Positions 44,754-53,573 of a stretch of DNA of 57,597 nucleotides are shown here, piece after piece (the first letter of the stretch is position 1; every line of letters starts with the position of its first letter). A program made the translations under genes and the position numbers. Under the pieces are notes generated by a model that was not told the origin of the DNA, ran no database searches, and saw only the letters and a program-made list of their open reading frames with translations. Source of the stretch: SIG603 sp964370635 (GTDB lineage Bacteria; Bacillota; Clostridia; Oscillospirales; Acutalibacteraceae); assembly GCA_964370635.1 (NCBI GenBank), contig CAYJJU010000015.1, positions 1-57,597 of the forward strand. The letters are read 5' to 3'.

Positions 44754-45719
44754 TTATACTATTTTATCCGCAAAAGATAACTGATTTTCTATCCAGCAGT
44801 CCATGTATGATATGACGTCATTTATAAGCTCGTCTCCGGCGTGCTTGATGTCAAAGACTGCGGTTAAATATTCTGTAAAATAGTAAAAATATGAAAAATA
44901 TGCGTAAAATGCAAGCCTTTCGTACTTTAACTCGTAATTTATGCCATGTTTTTTTAAGGTAGAATTAAACAAGTCTCTTCCCCATAATTTGTTAATACAC
45001 ACAAACCATGCGTCTCTCTCAGGCGGTGCAATCATGGCTGTGTCCCAGTCTATTATGTAGTTTTGATTGCCATTTACCATTAAATTACCACCTGCATCGC
45101 CGTGAGTTAAATGAAAATCATCCGTGTTAAGTTTACATAATTCATGATATTTTCTAAGCTGACTTTCTCTAAAATTGATTAAGTCGGCTTTTTTATTTAT
45201 TTCTTCATATAAGAAATTTTTATTTGCATCACTTGAAGTTTTCAGTCTATTTAGCAACTTGTAAAATTCATCAATTACACTTATTTCAAAATTTTCGACC
45301 TTAATTTCTCCCTCGAATTTTTTAAGCGAATAGACTCTTGCTAACATGTCGTATTCAAACAGCTTTGTTTCATCGGTTTCTAAATTTTCACCGTCAATCC
45401 ACTCAAAAACTGCATAAATGCCTTCTTCAAAGCTTTCATAAAGTTTGTGTGACTTTGTCTTGATTATCTTAGGTGCAAAATCAAGACCACATTTAGTTAA
45501 ATAGTCATTAACATATAAACTTTTCGCAAAATCATTTTTAGTATTTGAAAAATTATATTTTAAAAAATATGACTTTGTGCCCGAAAAAAGTCGCCAAGTT
45601 TCCCCGTAAAATCCTCGGTTTGCAGGTTTTATATCGTCAATCTCTAAGGCGAAATTTGCCAATACGCTTGCAATAAGCTTATCTAAGTATTTTTTATCTC
45701 TTTTAATTATAGAATACAT
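44754..45719 (-). CDS. aminoglycoside phosphotransferase-family (APH/CotS-like) kinase
   Basis: 321 aa. The catalytic loop is LTHGDAGGNLMV (HGD with a later Asn) and the metal-binding site is YIIDWDTA, both intact, so it should be an active small-molecule kinase. An N-lobe lysine is in YFLKYNF. Relatives include aminoglycoside kinases, choline/homoserine kinases and CotS-type spore proteins. It lies nine bases after the ABC-F gene, so the attenuator upstream probably controls it too. A drug-modifying role is only an inference. Confidence 0.82.
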   Translation of the reverse strand: MYSIIKRDKKYLDKLIASVLANFALEIDDIKPANRGFYGETWRLFSGTKSYFLKYNFSNTKNDFAKSLYVNDYLTKCGLDFAPKIIKTKSHKLYESFEEGIYAVFEWIDGENLETDETKLFEYDMLARVYSLKKFEGEIKVENFEISVIDEFYKLLNRLKTSSDANKNFLYEEINKKADLINFRESQLRKYHELCKLNTDDFHLTHGDAGGNLMVNGNQNYIIDWDTAMIAPPERDAWFVCINKLWGRDLFNSTLKKHGINYELKYERLAFYAYFSYFYYFTEYLTAVFDIKHAGDELINDVISYMDCWIENQLSFADKIV

Positions 45720-45728
45720 TTTATCTCC

Positions 45729-47198
45729 TCATAATTTTAAAGTTTTAGTAGCAATATTTTGTGTAAAAGTCTTGTCGTGCTCGACAAATATCAAGGTAGG
45801 ATTATACTCATTTATTAAATTTTCAATTTGTATTCTTGATAAAATATCAATGTAATTTAAGGGTTCGTCCCATACGTAAATATGCGCTTTTGTGCTAAGT
45901 GAGTGTGCTAAAAGTACTTTCTTTTTTTGACCCATACTAAAATTATTTAGACTCATGTCAAAATGAGTTCGGGAAAAATCAAGCTTTCTTAAAATCGCCC
46001 TAAAAAGCGATACATCAATGTTGTTTTCTTGCTCATAATCTGTAAGCAGTCCTGTTAAATGTTCCGTATTTTGGTTTACATAAGATATTTCAAGTCCCTT
46101 AGCGATATAGAAGTTTCCGCTAAACTCAATGCTTTGACCACAAATAAGTTTTATAAGGCTTGACTTACCACAGCCGTTTTTGCCTGATACGGCAAGTCTA
46201 TCGCCGCTTAAGAATGTAAAGCCAAGATGCTCAAAGACGGTTTTTTCACCGTAATTTATGGACAAATCCTTGCATTCAATCAGCCTTTTTGTATGAAATT
46301 TCAAGGGCTCTAATTTTAAACTAAAACTTGTTTCTATATTTTGCAGCAAGGATTCTTTTTCTTCTATCATAGAATTTTGTCTTTTTTCCATAGATTTCAT
46401 TCTTTTCATAGAAGCCTTTGATTTTGCCCCCTCATATGCGCGCCTGCCCATGCTTTTTTCTGTTTTCCTTGGGTCAAAACCAATTTTTGCAGACTCTGAT
46501 TTATCTGCCCACTGTGCCTTTTGTCGGGCACTTTCTTTAAGCCTTTTTATGTCTTTTTTAAGCTTTTCATTCTCGTCTAATTCAAAATTATCCTGCTTTA
46601 CTTTGTTTTCGTACCAAGTGGAAAAATTTCCCCTAGTAATAGAAATGCTCGCCTTATTAATTGATAAAATATGGTCTGTGCAAATGTCCAAAAACGCCCT
46701 ATCGTGCGACACTAATATAAATCCGGATTTTGATTTTAAATAATTTGCCACAATTTCACGGGCTTCTACGTCCAAATGATTTGTGGGTTCGTCTATTAGC
46801 AGAAAATTATTCTCCTTGATAAACAAACTGGCAAGAAGCACCTTCGTCTGCTCTCCGTTTGACAAGGTGTTAAATGGGCGATACAAGACGTCTGCATCGA
46901 CCGACAATAGCGAGAGCTCCTTAAAAATTCTCCAATCATCTGACACTATGTCTATGGTCATTTGAGATTTATCTTCAATGTGAAACGGAAAATAATCAAA
47001 AATTACGCTACTGCTTATGTTCCCTTTATAGTCGTATTTTCCCATAAGTAAATTTAAAAACGTAGTTTTTCCCCGTCCGTTTCTTCCGCAAAACCCAAGT
47101 TTCCAGTTTGTATCTATAGAAAACGACGTGTTTTCAAACACATTTTCGTATGCGCCGTCATACGCAAATGTTAAATTGCTTACATTAATTTGAGCCAT
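45729..47198 (-). CDS. ABC-F type ribosomal protection protein, Lsa-like
   Basis: 489 aa with two nucleotide-binding domains and no membrane segments. First Walker A is GRNGRGKTT (38-46), with signature LSNGEQTKV and LIDEPTNHLD; the second is SGKNGCGKSS, with FSMGQKKKV. A basic linker of about 80 residues between them would reach the peptidyl-transferase centre. The wording TNWKLGFCGRNGRGKTTFL-like resembles Lsa(A), which protects against lincosamides, streptogramin A and pleuromutilins. The leader has a uORF and a terminator (47215-47253), as is usual for drug-induced ABC-F genes. Which drugs it protects against is inferred, not shown. Confidence 0.88.
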   Translation of the reverse strand: MAQINVSNLTFAYDGAYENVFENTSFSIDTNWKLGFCGRNGRGKTTFLNLLMGKYDYKGNISSSVIFDYFPFHIEDKSQMTIDIVSDDWRIFKELSLLSVDADVLYRPFNTLSNGEQTKVLLASLFIKENNFLLIDEPTNHLDVEAREIVANYLKSKSGFILVSHDRAFLDICTDHILSINKASISITRGNFSTWYENKVKQDNFELDENEKLKKDIKRLKESARQKAQWADKSESAKIGFDPRKTEKSMGRRAYEGAKSKASMKRMKSMEKRQNSMIEEKESLLQNIETSFSLKLEPLKFHTKRLIECKDLSINYGEKTVFEHLGFTFLSGDRLAVSGKNGCGKSSLIKLICGQSIEFSGNFYIAKGLEISYVNQNTEHLTGLLTDYEQENNIDVSLFRAILRKLDFSRTHFDMSLNNFSMGQKKKVLLAHSLSTKAHIYVWDEPLNYIDILSRIQIENLINEYNPTLIFVEHDKTFTQNIATKTLKL

Positions 47199-47214
47199 GA
47201 TAGTTTACCTCCAA

Positions 47215-47253
47215 TAAAAAAAGTTGCCACTTTTGATGTAAAAAATGGCAACT
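47215..47253 (-). terminator. attenuator terminator in ABC-F leader
   Basis: On the minus strand, AGTTGCCA...TGGCAACT, extended by T4/A4 pairs with one bulged G, is followed by seven Ts. It ends three bases before the GGAGG site of the ABC-F gene, so it must be read through for expression. Confidence 0.85.
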
Positions 47254-47361
47254 AAATGCAAGGCAAAAAAATAGCAAAGCAAGTTTAAAAGCACCAAATT
47301 TTAACAACAAAACGCACTAATCCTGTAAATTCAAAAATAGTTAATTTGTTTTAAAACTTAA

Positions 47362-47376
47362 TTACTTTACTAACAT
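47362..47376 (-). CDS. leader peptide uORF (MLVK)
   Basis: ATG TTA GTA AAG TAA, four codons, with GAGG (47383-47386) six bases upstream. It starts about 22 bases into the leader RNA and lies about 110 bases before the terminator. Very short uORFs with good ribosome sites are the usual drug-sensing element in erm and ABC-F leaders. It is small enough to occur by chance; the ribosome site and position are the support. Confidence 0.5.
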   Translation of the reverse strand: MLVK

Positions 47377-47404
47377 GCTCTACCTCATCTCATTAATTTT
47401 TTTC

Positions 47405-47433
47405 ATAGTAGCATAAATAATTTTAAAAGTCAA
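47405..47433 (-). promoter_or_regulatory. promoter of ABC-F/phosphotransferase operon
   Basis: On the minus strand, -35 TTGACT (47428-47433), 17-base spacer, -10 TACTAT (47405-47410). The start would be near 47398, giving a leader of about 200 bases to the ABC-F ATG. Confidence 0.75.
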
Positions 47434-47455
47434 GATTATAATTTAAATTAATGAA

Positions 47456-47483
47456 GGCTCAAACCAAGCTGAAGGTTTGAGCC
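47456..47483. terminator. terminator-like hairpin after MFS gene
   Basis: A 10-bp perfect stem GGCTCAAACC/GGTTTGAGCC with an 8-base loop. On the minus strand it is followed by TTCATTAATTT, a weak U-tract. The plus side has ATTTTAT. Confidence 0.6.
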
Positions 47484-47499
47484 ATTTTATCATTTGCAA

Positions 47500-48723
47500 T
47501 TAATCAATTTTTTTATTATTTAGCATTTTCTTAACAATGAGTATTATTCCAACCCCAATTAAAGCACAGGTTGCCGCTATTGCAAATGCCGGAAACATTT
47601 TATCCATATCGCCATCTGCAAGGTTTAAAAATACTCCTGCAATATATGAAGCTATTATTGCCGCAAAACCAAAACCAATTAATACCATTCCATAATTTAT
47701 TGCAACATTTTTAGGGCCGAAAGCCTCTGCAGTAAGTGATGGGAAGGTAGACAAGAAGCCGCCATAGAAAAAGCCGACAAAGGCAATTAGCACGAATATT
47801 AAGGCTCCCTGAGCAAAATTTACAAGCAGTGACATGGTAGCAGCGCCAAGCATTAATATGACAAGGGTATTTATTCTGCCTATTTTATCGGACACCATGC
47901 CCCATACAAGTCTACCTGCGGCGTTTGATAGAGAAATCATTAGGACACCGATACTAGCGGTTTCTACCATTCCTCTGCCTATTGCGATAGGTTTTGCAAA
48001 GCCTATCATCATAAGGCCACTCATGCAGGCTAGCATCATAGATAGTGTAATTAAGTAAAACATAGGTGATTTTAACACTTGCGTGGGTCTTAAATCTTTA
48101 ATATTGGCAGACACTGCACTGGTTGCGGCAACTTTTGGAGTGCTTAAAAATAAAGAACCCACTGTGCACACTACCAGAAAAATAACTGCAATTATGCGAA
48201 ACGCCATTAATTCGCCATTGCCAACTCCGCCATAATATGTAATTATAGATTCTACTATGGGAGTAAAAACTACTCCACCAAGTCCTAGACCTGCAACTAC
48301 AAGACCCGTGACCAAGCCTTTTTTATCGGGGAAGCATTTTTGAACACAGGCAATAGACGGCGAGTAAACAAAGCCCATGCCTATACCGCCTAAGACACCG
48401 TAAGTAAGCCACAAAGCCTCAGGAAACTGCGGTGTAGTAAAGGATGCAAGGAAAAAACCTAAGGAAATGATAAAACCGCCTATCATTACCACGTATTTTA
48501 TAGAAATTTTTGAGGCAAGTATTCCGCCTATTATACTGCCCGCTGAAAGGATTGCAAGTAATATTGAGTATGGAAGGCTGGCACTTGCGTTATTTCCTCC
48601 AAAGAGTGACTGCGCTATGCCGGACTGAAACACACTCCAAATATACGCAATACCAACACAAAGCTGTATTACAATTACCGAAATTAGAGTTAGAATTCGG
48701 TTTGGTGATTTGTTTTTTGTCAT
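47500..48723 (-). CDS. MFS transporter, OFA (oxalate/formate antiporter) family
   Basis: 407 aa, 12 membrane segments. The first segment, IQLCVGIAYIWSVFQSGI, and GVLGGIGMGFVYSPSIACVQK in segment 4 are typical of the OFA subfamily. It would exchange carboxylates such as oxalate, formate or lactate; the real substrate is not shown. The ATG follows AGGAGG. No metabolic genes are linked. Confidence 0.88.
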   Translation of the reverse strand: MTKNKSPNRILTLISVIVIQLCVGIAYIWSVFQSGIAQSLFGGNNASASLPYSILLAILSAGSIIGGILASKISIKYVVMIGGFIISLGFFLASFTTPQFPEALWLTYGVLGGIGMGFVYSPSIACVQKCFPDKKGLVTGLVVAGLGLGGVVFTPIVESIITYYGGVGNGELMAFRIIAVIFLVVCTVGSLFLSTPKVAATSAVSANIKDLRPTQVLKSPMFYLITLSMMLACMSGLMMIGFAKPIAIGRGMVETASIGVLMISLSNAAGRLVWGMVSDKIGRINTLVILMLGAATMSLLVNFAQGALIFVLIAFVGFFYGGFLSTFPSLTAEAFGPKNVAINYGMVLIGFGFAAIIASYIAGVFLNLADGDMDKMFPAFAIAATCALIGVGIILIVKKMLNNKKID

Positions 48724-48754
48724 TTTGTTCTCCTCCTAAATATAAATTCCTTAA

Positions 48755-48783
48755 ATTATACTATAAAACACAAAAATATACAA
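48755..48783 (-). promoter_or_regulatory. promoter of OFA transporter gene
   Basis: On the minus strand, -35 TTGTAT (48778-48783), 17-base spacer, -10 TATAAT (48755-48760). Confidence 0.5.
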
Positions 48784-48808
48784 GTTCAAATTTATTTTTT
48801 TAAATATA

Positions 48809-48837
48809 TTGCTAAAATTTTAAATTAGTGGTATTAT
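48809..48837 (+). promoter_or_regulatory. promoter of MATE gene 2
   Basis: -35 TTGCTA (48809-48814), 17-base spacer, -10 TATTAT (48832-48837), divergent from the OFA transporter promoter. Confidence 0.55.
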
Positions 48838-48868
48838 ATAGTTTATCAATTTAAAGCAGGAGGATACT

Positions 48869-50221
48869 ATGACAAACAATCTTACGGTGGGTACGCCCTT
48901 TAAAGTTATTTTAAAATTTGGCATACCTATTTTTTTAGGAGGATTACTCCAACAACTCTATAATGTGTGTGACATGGCAATTATCGGACAGTTTATAGGC
49001 CTAGATGCGTTGGCAGGTGTCGGTGCGGTGTCGTCACTTAATTTCTTAATTTTAGGATTTGTCTTTGGCACCTCTACGGGACTTGGTATACCGATATCAA
49101 GAAGTTTTGGTGCAAAAGAGTACGGAAATATAAAGAAAATTTTTGGTGCCGCCATGTGGATAATACTGGTGACAGGCTCTTTGCTTACTTTCTTTTTACT
49201 CGTATTCATAGATCCAATACTCTCGGTACTTCAAATTCCACAATCGGCCGCACAACATTCAAGGGATTATATTTTCACCTTTTTTGCAGGACTCATAGGA
49301 ATGTTTGTGTATAATTTCTTGGCCGCGGCACTTAGAGCGGTAGGAAACAGCAAGACCCCACTTTATTTTCTTATTTTATCCTCTGTTTTAAATATAGCGC
49401 TGGATTTACTGTTTATCTTGGTGTTTAATTTAGGCGTGTTTGGCGCATCACTTGCGACGGTTATTTCTCAGTCATTTTCGGCACTTCTTTGTATAATTTT
49501 GATACTTAAAAAATATGATATATTAAAAATAAGCGTTAAAGACTTAAAAGTTAAATTTAAAGACGTGATTAAACTTGTTGCAACATCTTTCCCTATGGGG
49601 CTTCAGTTTTCAATAACTGCCATAGGCTCAGTAGTGCTTCAAGCGGCGGTTAATTCTTTGGGTACAGTGTCAATAGCGGCGGTTGCGGCCGGCGGCAGAA
49701 TACATGCCGTTATATTAAAAGGCTTTGAGGCAATAGGTGTTTCCATGGCGTCGTTTTGTGGACAAAACTTGGGAGCAAAAGAATATGACAGAATTTCAGT
49801 TGGAATTAAGCACAGCTTTTTTATAGGTGTCGTGTACTGGGTAGCAAGCTTTATCTTACTTGCAACATCAAGCAGATATATAGCAATGCTGTTTATATCC
49901 CCCACCGAATCCGCTACTTTAGACGCTACTTATACATATTTATTTGTAAGTGCAGTGGGATATATTTTCCTTCTCTTACTACACATTTTCAGAAACTCTG
50001 TTCAGGCTCTAGGCTATGCAACGCTTGCAATGCTTACAGGAGTGTTTGAGCTAGTTGCAAGGGTAGTTGTGTCTATCACCCTTGTGCAAAGCTTTGGTTT
50101 TATGGGCGCCGTTTTTGCAAACCCCATAGCATGGATAAGCGCAGTTTCTTTCCTAATTCCTGTTTATATTTTTATTATGAAAAAATTTAAAAAAGAAGCC
50201 AAAGTTAAAAGTTTAAAATAA
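48869..50221 (+). CDS. MATE family efflux transporter
   Basis: 450 aa with 12 membrane segments. Early motifs FGIPIFLGGLLQQLYNVCDM and GQFIGLDALAGVG are common in clostridial MATE proteins. The ATG is preceded by AGGAGG. It is monocistronic and bounded by a strong terminator. Less similar to the first MATE than expected for a recent duplication. Confidence 0.9.
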   Translation: MTNNLTVGTPFKVILKFGIPIFLGGLLQQLYNVCDMAIIGQFIGLDALAGVGAVSSLNFLILGFVFGTSTGLGIPISRSFGAKEYGNIKKIFGAAMWIILVTGSLLTFFLLVFIDPILSVLQIPQSAAQHSRDYIFTFFAGLIGMFVYNFLAAALRAVGNSKTPLYFLILSSVLNIALDLLFILVFNLGVFGASLATVISQSFSALLCIILILKKYDILKISVKDLKVKFKDVIKLVATSFPMGLQFSITAIGSVVLQAAVNSLGTVSIAAVAAGGRIHAVILKGFEAIGVSMASFCGQNLGAKEYDRISVGIKHSFFIGVVYWVASFILLATSSRYIAMLFISPTESATLDATYTYLFVSAVGYIFLLLLHIFRNSVQALGYATLAMLTGVFELVARVVVSITLVQSFGFMGAVFANPIAWISAVSFLIPVYIFIMKKFKKEAKVKSLK

Positions 50222-50226
50222 ATTTA

Positions 50227-50269
50227 GGGCAAATGCGAAAAATCTAATTCGCATTTGCCCATTTTTTAT
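50227..50269. terminator. bidirectional intrinsic terminator
   Basis: Stem GGGCAAATGCGAA / TTCGCATTTGCCC (50227-50239 and 50248-50260) followed by ATTTTTTAT. It ends the MATE gene and overlaps the stop of the convergent glf gene. Confidence 0.9.
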
Positions 50270-51360
50270 AAGCTATCAATTTTTAAAAGTGCCGCTTCTA
50301 TTACTTTATCCATGTCGTAATATTTATAATTGCCAAGTCTTCCGCCGAAAATTACATTTTGTTTTTCATTTGCAAGTGCTAAGTATTTTTCAAATAGCTC
50401 TGCATTTTTTTCGTCGTTTACAGGATAATATGGCTCTTTTTCTGTGGTCCATTCGTCGCTGTACTCGTAACTTACTACCGTTTTATCAGACTTTGTAAAT
50501 TCAAAATGTTTATGCTCTATTACCCTTGTGTATAAAGGATTTGAGTCTGTGTAGTTAACGACTGCATTTCCTTGGAAATTTTCACAGTCTAAAATTTTTG
50601 TATCAAATCTTACACTTCTATACTCAAGCGGGCCGTAGCAATAGCCGAAATATGCGTCGATACAGCCTGTGTAAACTACAGTTTCTGCCAAATTATCATA
50701 GAGCTCTCTTTTTAAAAGATAATCGTCACCGAGCTTTACATCAACGCCGTCAAGCAGTTTTTCACAAATTTTTGTGTAACCACCTATGGGTATTCCTTGG
50801 TAGGTGTCGTTAAAATAATTGTTATCATAAGTAAATCTTACAGGCAAACGCTTTATTATGAAAGACGGTAAATCACTGCACTGTCTTCCCCACTGTTTTT
50901 GTGTGTACCCTTTAATGAGCTTTTCGTAAATATCGGTGCCGACAAGTGAAATTGCCTGCTCCTCCAAATTTTTTGGCTCGTGATTTAAATTCGACTTTTG
51001 TGAGGCAATTTTCTCCTGCGCCTCTTTAGGCGTAATTACTCCCCACATTTTATTAAATGTGTTCATATTAAAAGGCAAATTATAAATTTCTCCCTTATAA
51101 TTTGCAATAGGAGAATTAATGTAATTGTTAAATTCGGCAAATTGGTTTACATAATCCCATATTTTTTTATTTGAGGTATGAAAAATATGCGCTCCATAGG
51201 TATGCACATTTATGCCTTCCAAATTTTTTGTATAAATGTTTCCGCCTATATGCTCTCTTTTGTCTATAACAAGGCAGGTTTTGCCTGCTTTTTTCATTTC
51301 ATGGGCAAACACACAGCCGTAAAGTCCTGCTCCGACTATGAGATAATCATACTGCTTCAT
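50266..51360 (-). CDS. glf: UDP-galactopyranose mutase
   Basis: 364 aa. FAD-binding start YLIVGAGLYGCVFAHEMKKAG, then HTYGAHIFHTSNKKIW and RVIEHKHFE, which are typical of Glf. It converts UDP-Galp to UDP-Galf in the cytosol, the precursor for galactofuranose in surface polysaccharides. Last gene of the glycan operon; its start overlaps the flippase-like gene by 14 bases. Confidence 0.95.
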   Translation of the reverse strand: MKQYDYLIVGAGLYGCVFAHEMKKAGKTCLVIDKREHIGGNIYTKNLEGINVHTYGAHIFHTSNKKIWDYVNQFAEFNNYINSPIANYKGEIYNLPFNMNTFNKMWGVITPKEAQEKIASQKSNLNHEPKNLEEQAISLVGTDIYEKLIKGYTQKQWGRQCSDLPSFIIKRLPVRFTYDNNYFNDTYQGIPIGGYTKICEKLLDGVDVKLGDDYLLKRELYDNLAETVVYTGCIDAYFGYCYGPLEYRSVRFDTKILDCENFQGNAVVNYTDSNPLYTRVIEHKHFEFTKSDKTVVSYEYSDEWTTEKEPYYPVNDEKNAELFEKYLALANEKQNVIFGGRLGNYKYYDMDKVIEAALLKIDSL

Positions 51361-52405
51361 TTACTATTTCCCCTTTTTTGTGTTTTGATTTAACTAAGCC
51401 ACTGCAAAGCACAACTGCAACCAAACCTGCAAGTAGGATGATGTAAAAACTGATTCCTCTGGTTAAAACCATAGATGCTGTTGTATAAGCCGTGGTAAAT
51501 ATTGTGCCTAAGGTTTGCACGAAAATAATTTCGGTAACACCTTGTGCGCCGGGCACGGGTAGCATATCAACCGCAACATACATTGCAGCCTGAATAAAGA
51601 AAATTGAAAGTGCGTCGCTGTGGTCAAGCGGTAGGCCAAAGTAGATAAACACAGGCATAATCATAAGAAGAGAACGCTGTATGAATGTGAGCAAAGTTAA
51701 AAGCAAAACCTGAAGTTTGTTGTCAAACAAATGTTCCACAGCTTTTTTATACTGCTCTAAAAAGGCATCAATTTTTTCTGGTCTTTCGGCACTCTCTTTT
51801 AGAATTCTTAGTTTAATTAATAGTCGCTCGCACTTGACAATTATCCATCTTGTGGGCCTTGGTATGAACATAAAGCAAAGTATTGCTGCAAGCACACAGG
51901 TGTTTAAGAAAAGTCCTAAATAATACACCCAAATATAGTTTCCAAAAAGTCTTTGTATTTCAGGCAGCCAGAAAATCATTAATAACACACCAAAACCTAC
52001 CATGACAAGTTTATAATAAAATGCCATTGCAAGCAGGGCCACTGTTCCTCTTGATGATTTGTGACCGTCTTTTACCATATAATAAAGCTGTGCCGGCTGT
52101 CCGCCTGTTGCAGACGGGGTAATCGATGAGTAAAAATAGCCTATGAGTGCATATTTCACGCATGATGCAATAGGAAGCGCTCTGTTTTCTTTTTTTAGCA
52201 TGGTTGCCAGTATGACACTTTCTATGCCAATAAAAAGCACCGCGGCGGCCACGCAGGCCAAAATCCAAAAAGGAGAAGTCTGCTTAAGGCCGTTTATAAG
52301 GGCGTTAATGTCATTTCCCCAAAACAAAGCGTAAGCGGTAAGGCCTGCAATTAGTAGGAAAAACAGCACATTAAATAGCATTTTATGTCTTTTTATAAAT
52401 TTCAT
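51347..52405 (-). CDS. flippase-like membrane protein (LPG synthase TM / UPF0104)
   Basis: 352 aa with about eight membrane segments. The conserved SSITPSATGGQPAQLYYM is diagnostic of the UPF0104 (PF03706) family, related to the membrane part of MprF. Members move or handle lipid-linked molecules. Between a glycosyltransferase and Glf, it is inferred to act on a lipid-linked glycan, but this is not shown. Confidence 0.85.
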   Translation of the reverse strand: MKFIKRHKMLFNVLFFLLIAGLTAYALFWGNDINALINGLKQTSPFWILACVAAAVLFIGIESVILATMLKKENRALPIASCVKYALIGYFYSSITPSATGGQPAQLYYMVKDGHKSSRGTVALLAMAFYYKLVMVGFGVLLMIFWLPEIQRLFGNYIWVYYLGLFLNTCVLAAILCFMFIPRPTRWIIVKCERLLIKLRILKESAERPEKIDAFLEQYKKAVEHLFDNKLQVLLLTLLTFIQRSLLMIMPVFIYFGLPLDHSDALSIFFIQAAMYVAVDMLPVPGAQGVTEIIFVQTLGTIFTTAYTTASMVLTRGISFYIILLAGLVAVVLCSGLVKSKHKKGEIVNEAV

Positions 52406-52427
52406 TTATTTTACACCTATTTTTCTT

Positions 52428-53450
52428 TTAAGCAAACATGTATTTTTTCTTTGCATAACGATAGCAAAAAATATAAAGAGGTCTTGAAACAGGGTCTGGA
52501 AGCACCCTTGCAAAGTTTAGCGAGAAATATTTAACCTGAGTGCGAAATGCTTTATCCTTAGAATTGACTTCTTTCCAAAGCTTTTTGCGTTCAAGTCTAT
52601 GCTCGGGCTTGTTTGACAAGTCGCATAATATTGAGGTTATACATACCAAAATTGACATGTATCTTGTCATATATTTTGCAAGTCTTGGCTGTTCTTTTCT
52701 GATTTTTTCCATATCATGGCAATTGATGGTAAGCCTTGTCACCAAAAATTGTTGGTCTATTCTTTTAACCATTGATTTCTCGTTTACAGATTGGTCTTCA
52801 CGGCCGATGTAGTACTGATAAAAATCAAGATTTAAATACATCATTTTCTTAACATACGGCAAAGGCTGAATTGAGTAAATATTATCAACGTAAAAAGTAT
52901 GCTCTGGAAGCACTAACTTGGCTTCTTTTAAAACGGATAATTTATATGTCAGTGAGTGCATCATGAAATACTGAGAAACTTTAAAATTTCTTAAACTTTC
53001 CCAATTTGTCGCTATGTCAGAGTCTATAACATTTGTGTAATTTATGACGTTTTTAAGGCCTTCGTTAAGTCTGTTGTAGACGTAATTTGTCAAAAATAAG
53101 TCGATTTCTTCGTTGTTATTTACCGCTTTTTTAATTCTATCAAGAAGTTTTAAATATGCAGTTTTATCAACCCAGTCATCAGAGTCGACAACTTTATAGT
53201 AAACTCCTGTAGCCTCTCTGATTCCGGCATTTACGCCCGAGCCATGTCCGCCGTTTTCTTTGTGAATTACCCTTACTATATTTGGATATGCAACGGCATA
53301 ACCGTCGGCAATTTGAGCCGTGTTATCGCTTGAGCCGTCGTTTACGATGATAATTTCAACATCGTCACCGCCTGGAAGTAGTGAATCTATGCATCTTCTT
53401 AAATAATCTTGTGAATTATAGCTGGGTACTGCAAATGTAATATATTTCAT
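52428..53450 (-). CDS. family 2 glycosyltransferase
   Basis: 340 aa. The GT-A domain has FAVPSYNSQDYLRRCIDSLL, IVNDGSSDNT (nucleotide-sugar site) and KVVDSDDWVDK (the DxD metal site). The ATG at 53450 follows GGAGG with four bases between, and is the usual start relative to the first strand. The C-terminal about 100 residues are basic. First gene of the glycan operon; it probably transfers a sugar to a lipid or glycan acceptor at the membrane. The donor may be UDP-Galf, given Glf, but this is an inference. Confidence 0.9.
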   Translation of the reverse strand: MKYITFAVPSYNSQDYLRRCIDSLLPGGDDVEIIIVNDGSSDNTAQIADGYAVAYPNIVRVIHKENGGHGSGVNAGIREATGVYYKVVDSDDWVDKTAYLKLLDRIKKAVNNNEEIDLFLTNYVYNRLNEGLKNVINYTNVIDSDIATNWESLRNFKVSQYFMMHSLTYKLSVLKEAKLVLPEHTFYVDNIYSIQPLPYVKKMMYLNLDFYQYYIGREDQSVNEKSMVKRIDQQFLVTRLTINCHDMEKIRKEQPRLAKYMTRYMSILVCITSILCDLSNKPEHRLERKKLWKEVNSKDKAFRTQVKYFSLNFARVLPDPVSRPLYIFCYRYAKKKYMFA

Positions 53451-53490
53451 GTTATCCTCCAAAATGTTTAATAAAATTTTGTGCAGTATC

Positions 53491-53496
53491 ATTATA
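53491..53496 (-). promoter_or_regulatory. -10 element of glycan operon promoter
   Basis: On the minus strand, TATAAT. The -35 position (53514-53519) reads AGCATA, a poor match to TTGACA, as is usual for activator-dependent promoters. The four repeats at 53530-53573 lie just upstream of that site. Confidence 0.5.
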
Positions 53497-53529
53497 TAAT
53501 TTTAATTTTAAGTTATGCTTAAATATTCT

Positions 53530-53573
53530 AAAAGAAAAACAAAAGAAAATTGAAAGAAAAATGAAAGAAAAAC
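53530..53573. repeat. four tandem 11-bp repeats, candidate regulator sites
   Basis: On the plus strand the units are AAAAGAAAAAC, AAAAGAAAATT, GAAAGAAAAAT and GAAAGAAAAAC. The pattern is RAAAGAAAA followed by two variable bases, with period 11. The array covers about -46 to -89 from the predicted start of the glycan operon. OmpR/PhoB-class regulators bind direct repeats of this period. A-tracts in helical phase, which bend DNA, are the alternative. Confidence 0.55.

Noticed and set aside
47380..47406. A longer leader ORF (MKKINEMR) before the ABC-F gene
   Set aside because: Its ATG overlaps the -10 hexamer at 47405-47410, so it lies upstream of the predicted transcript start.
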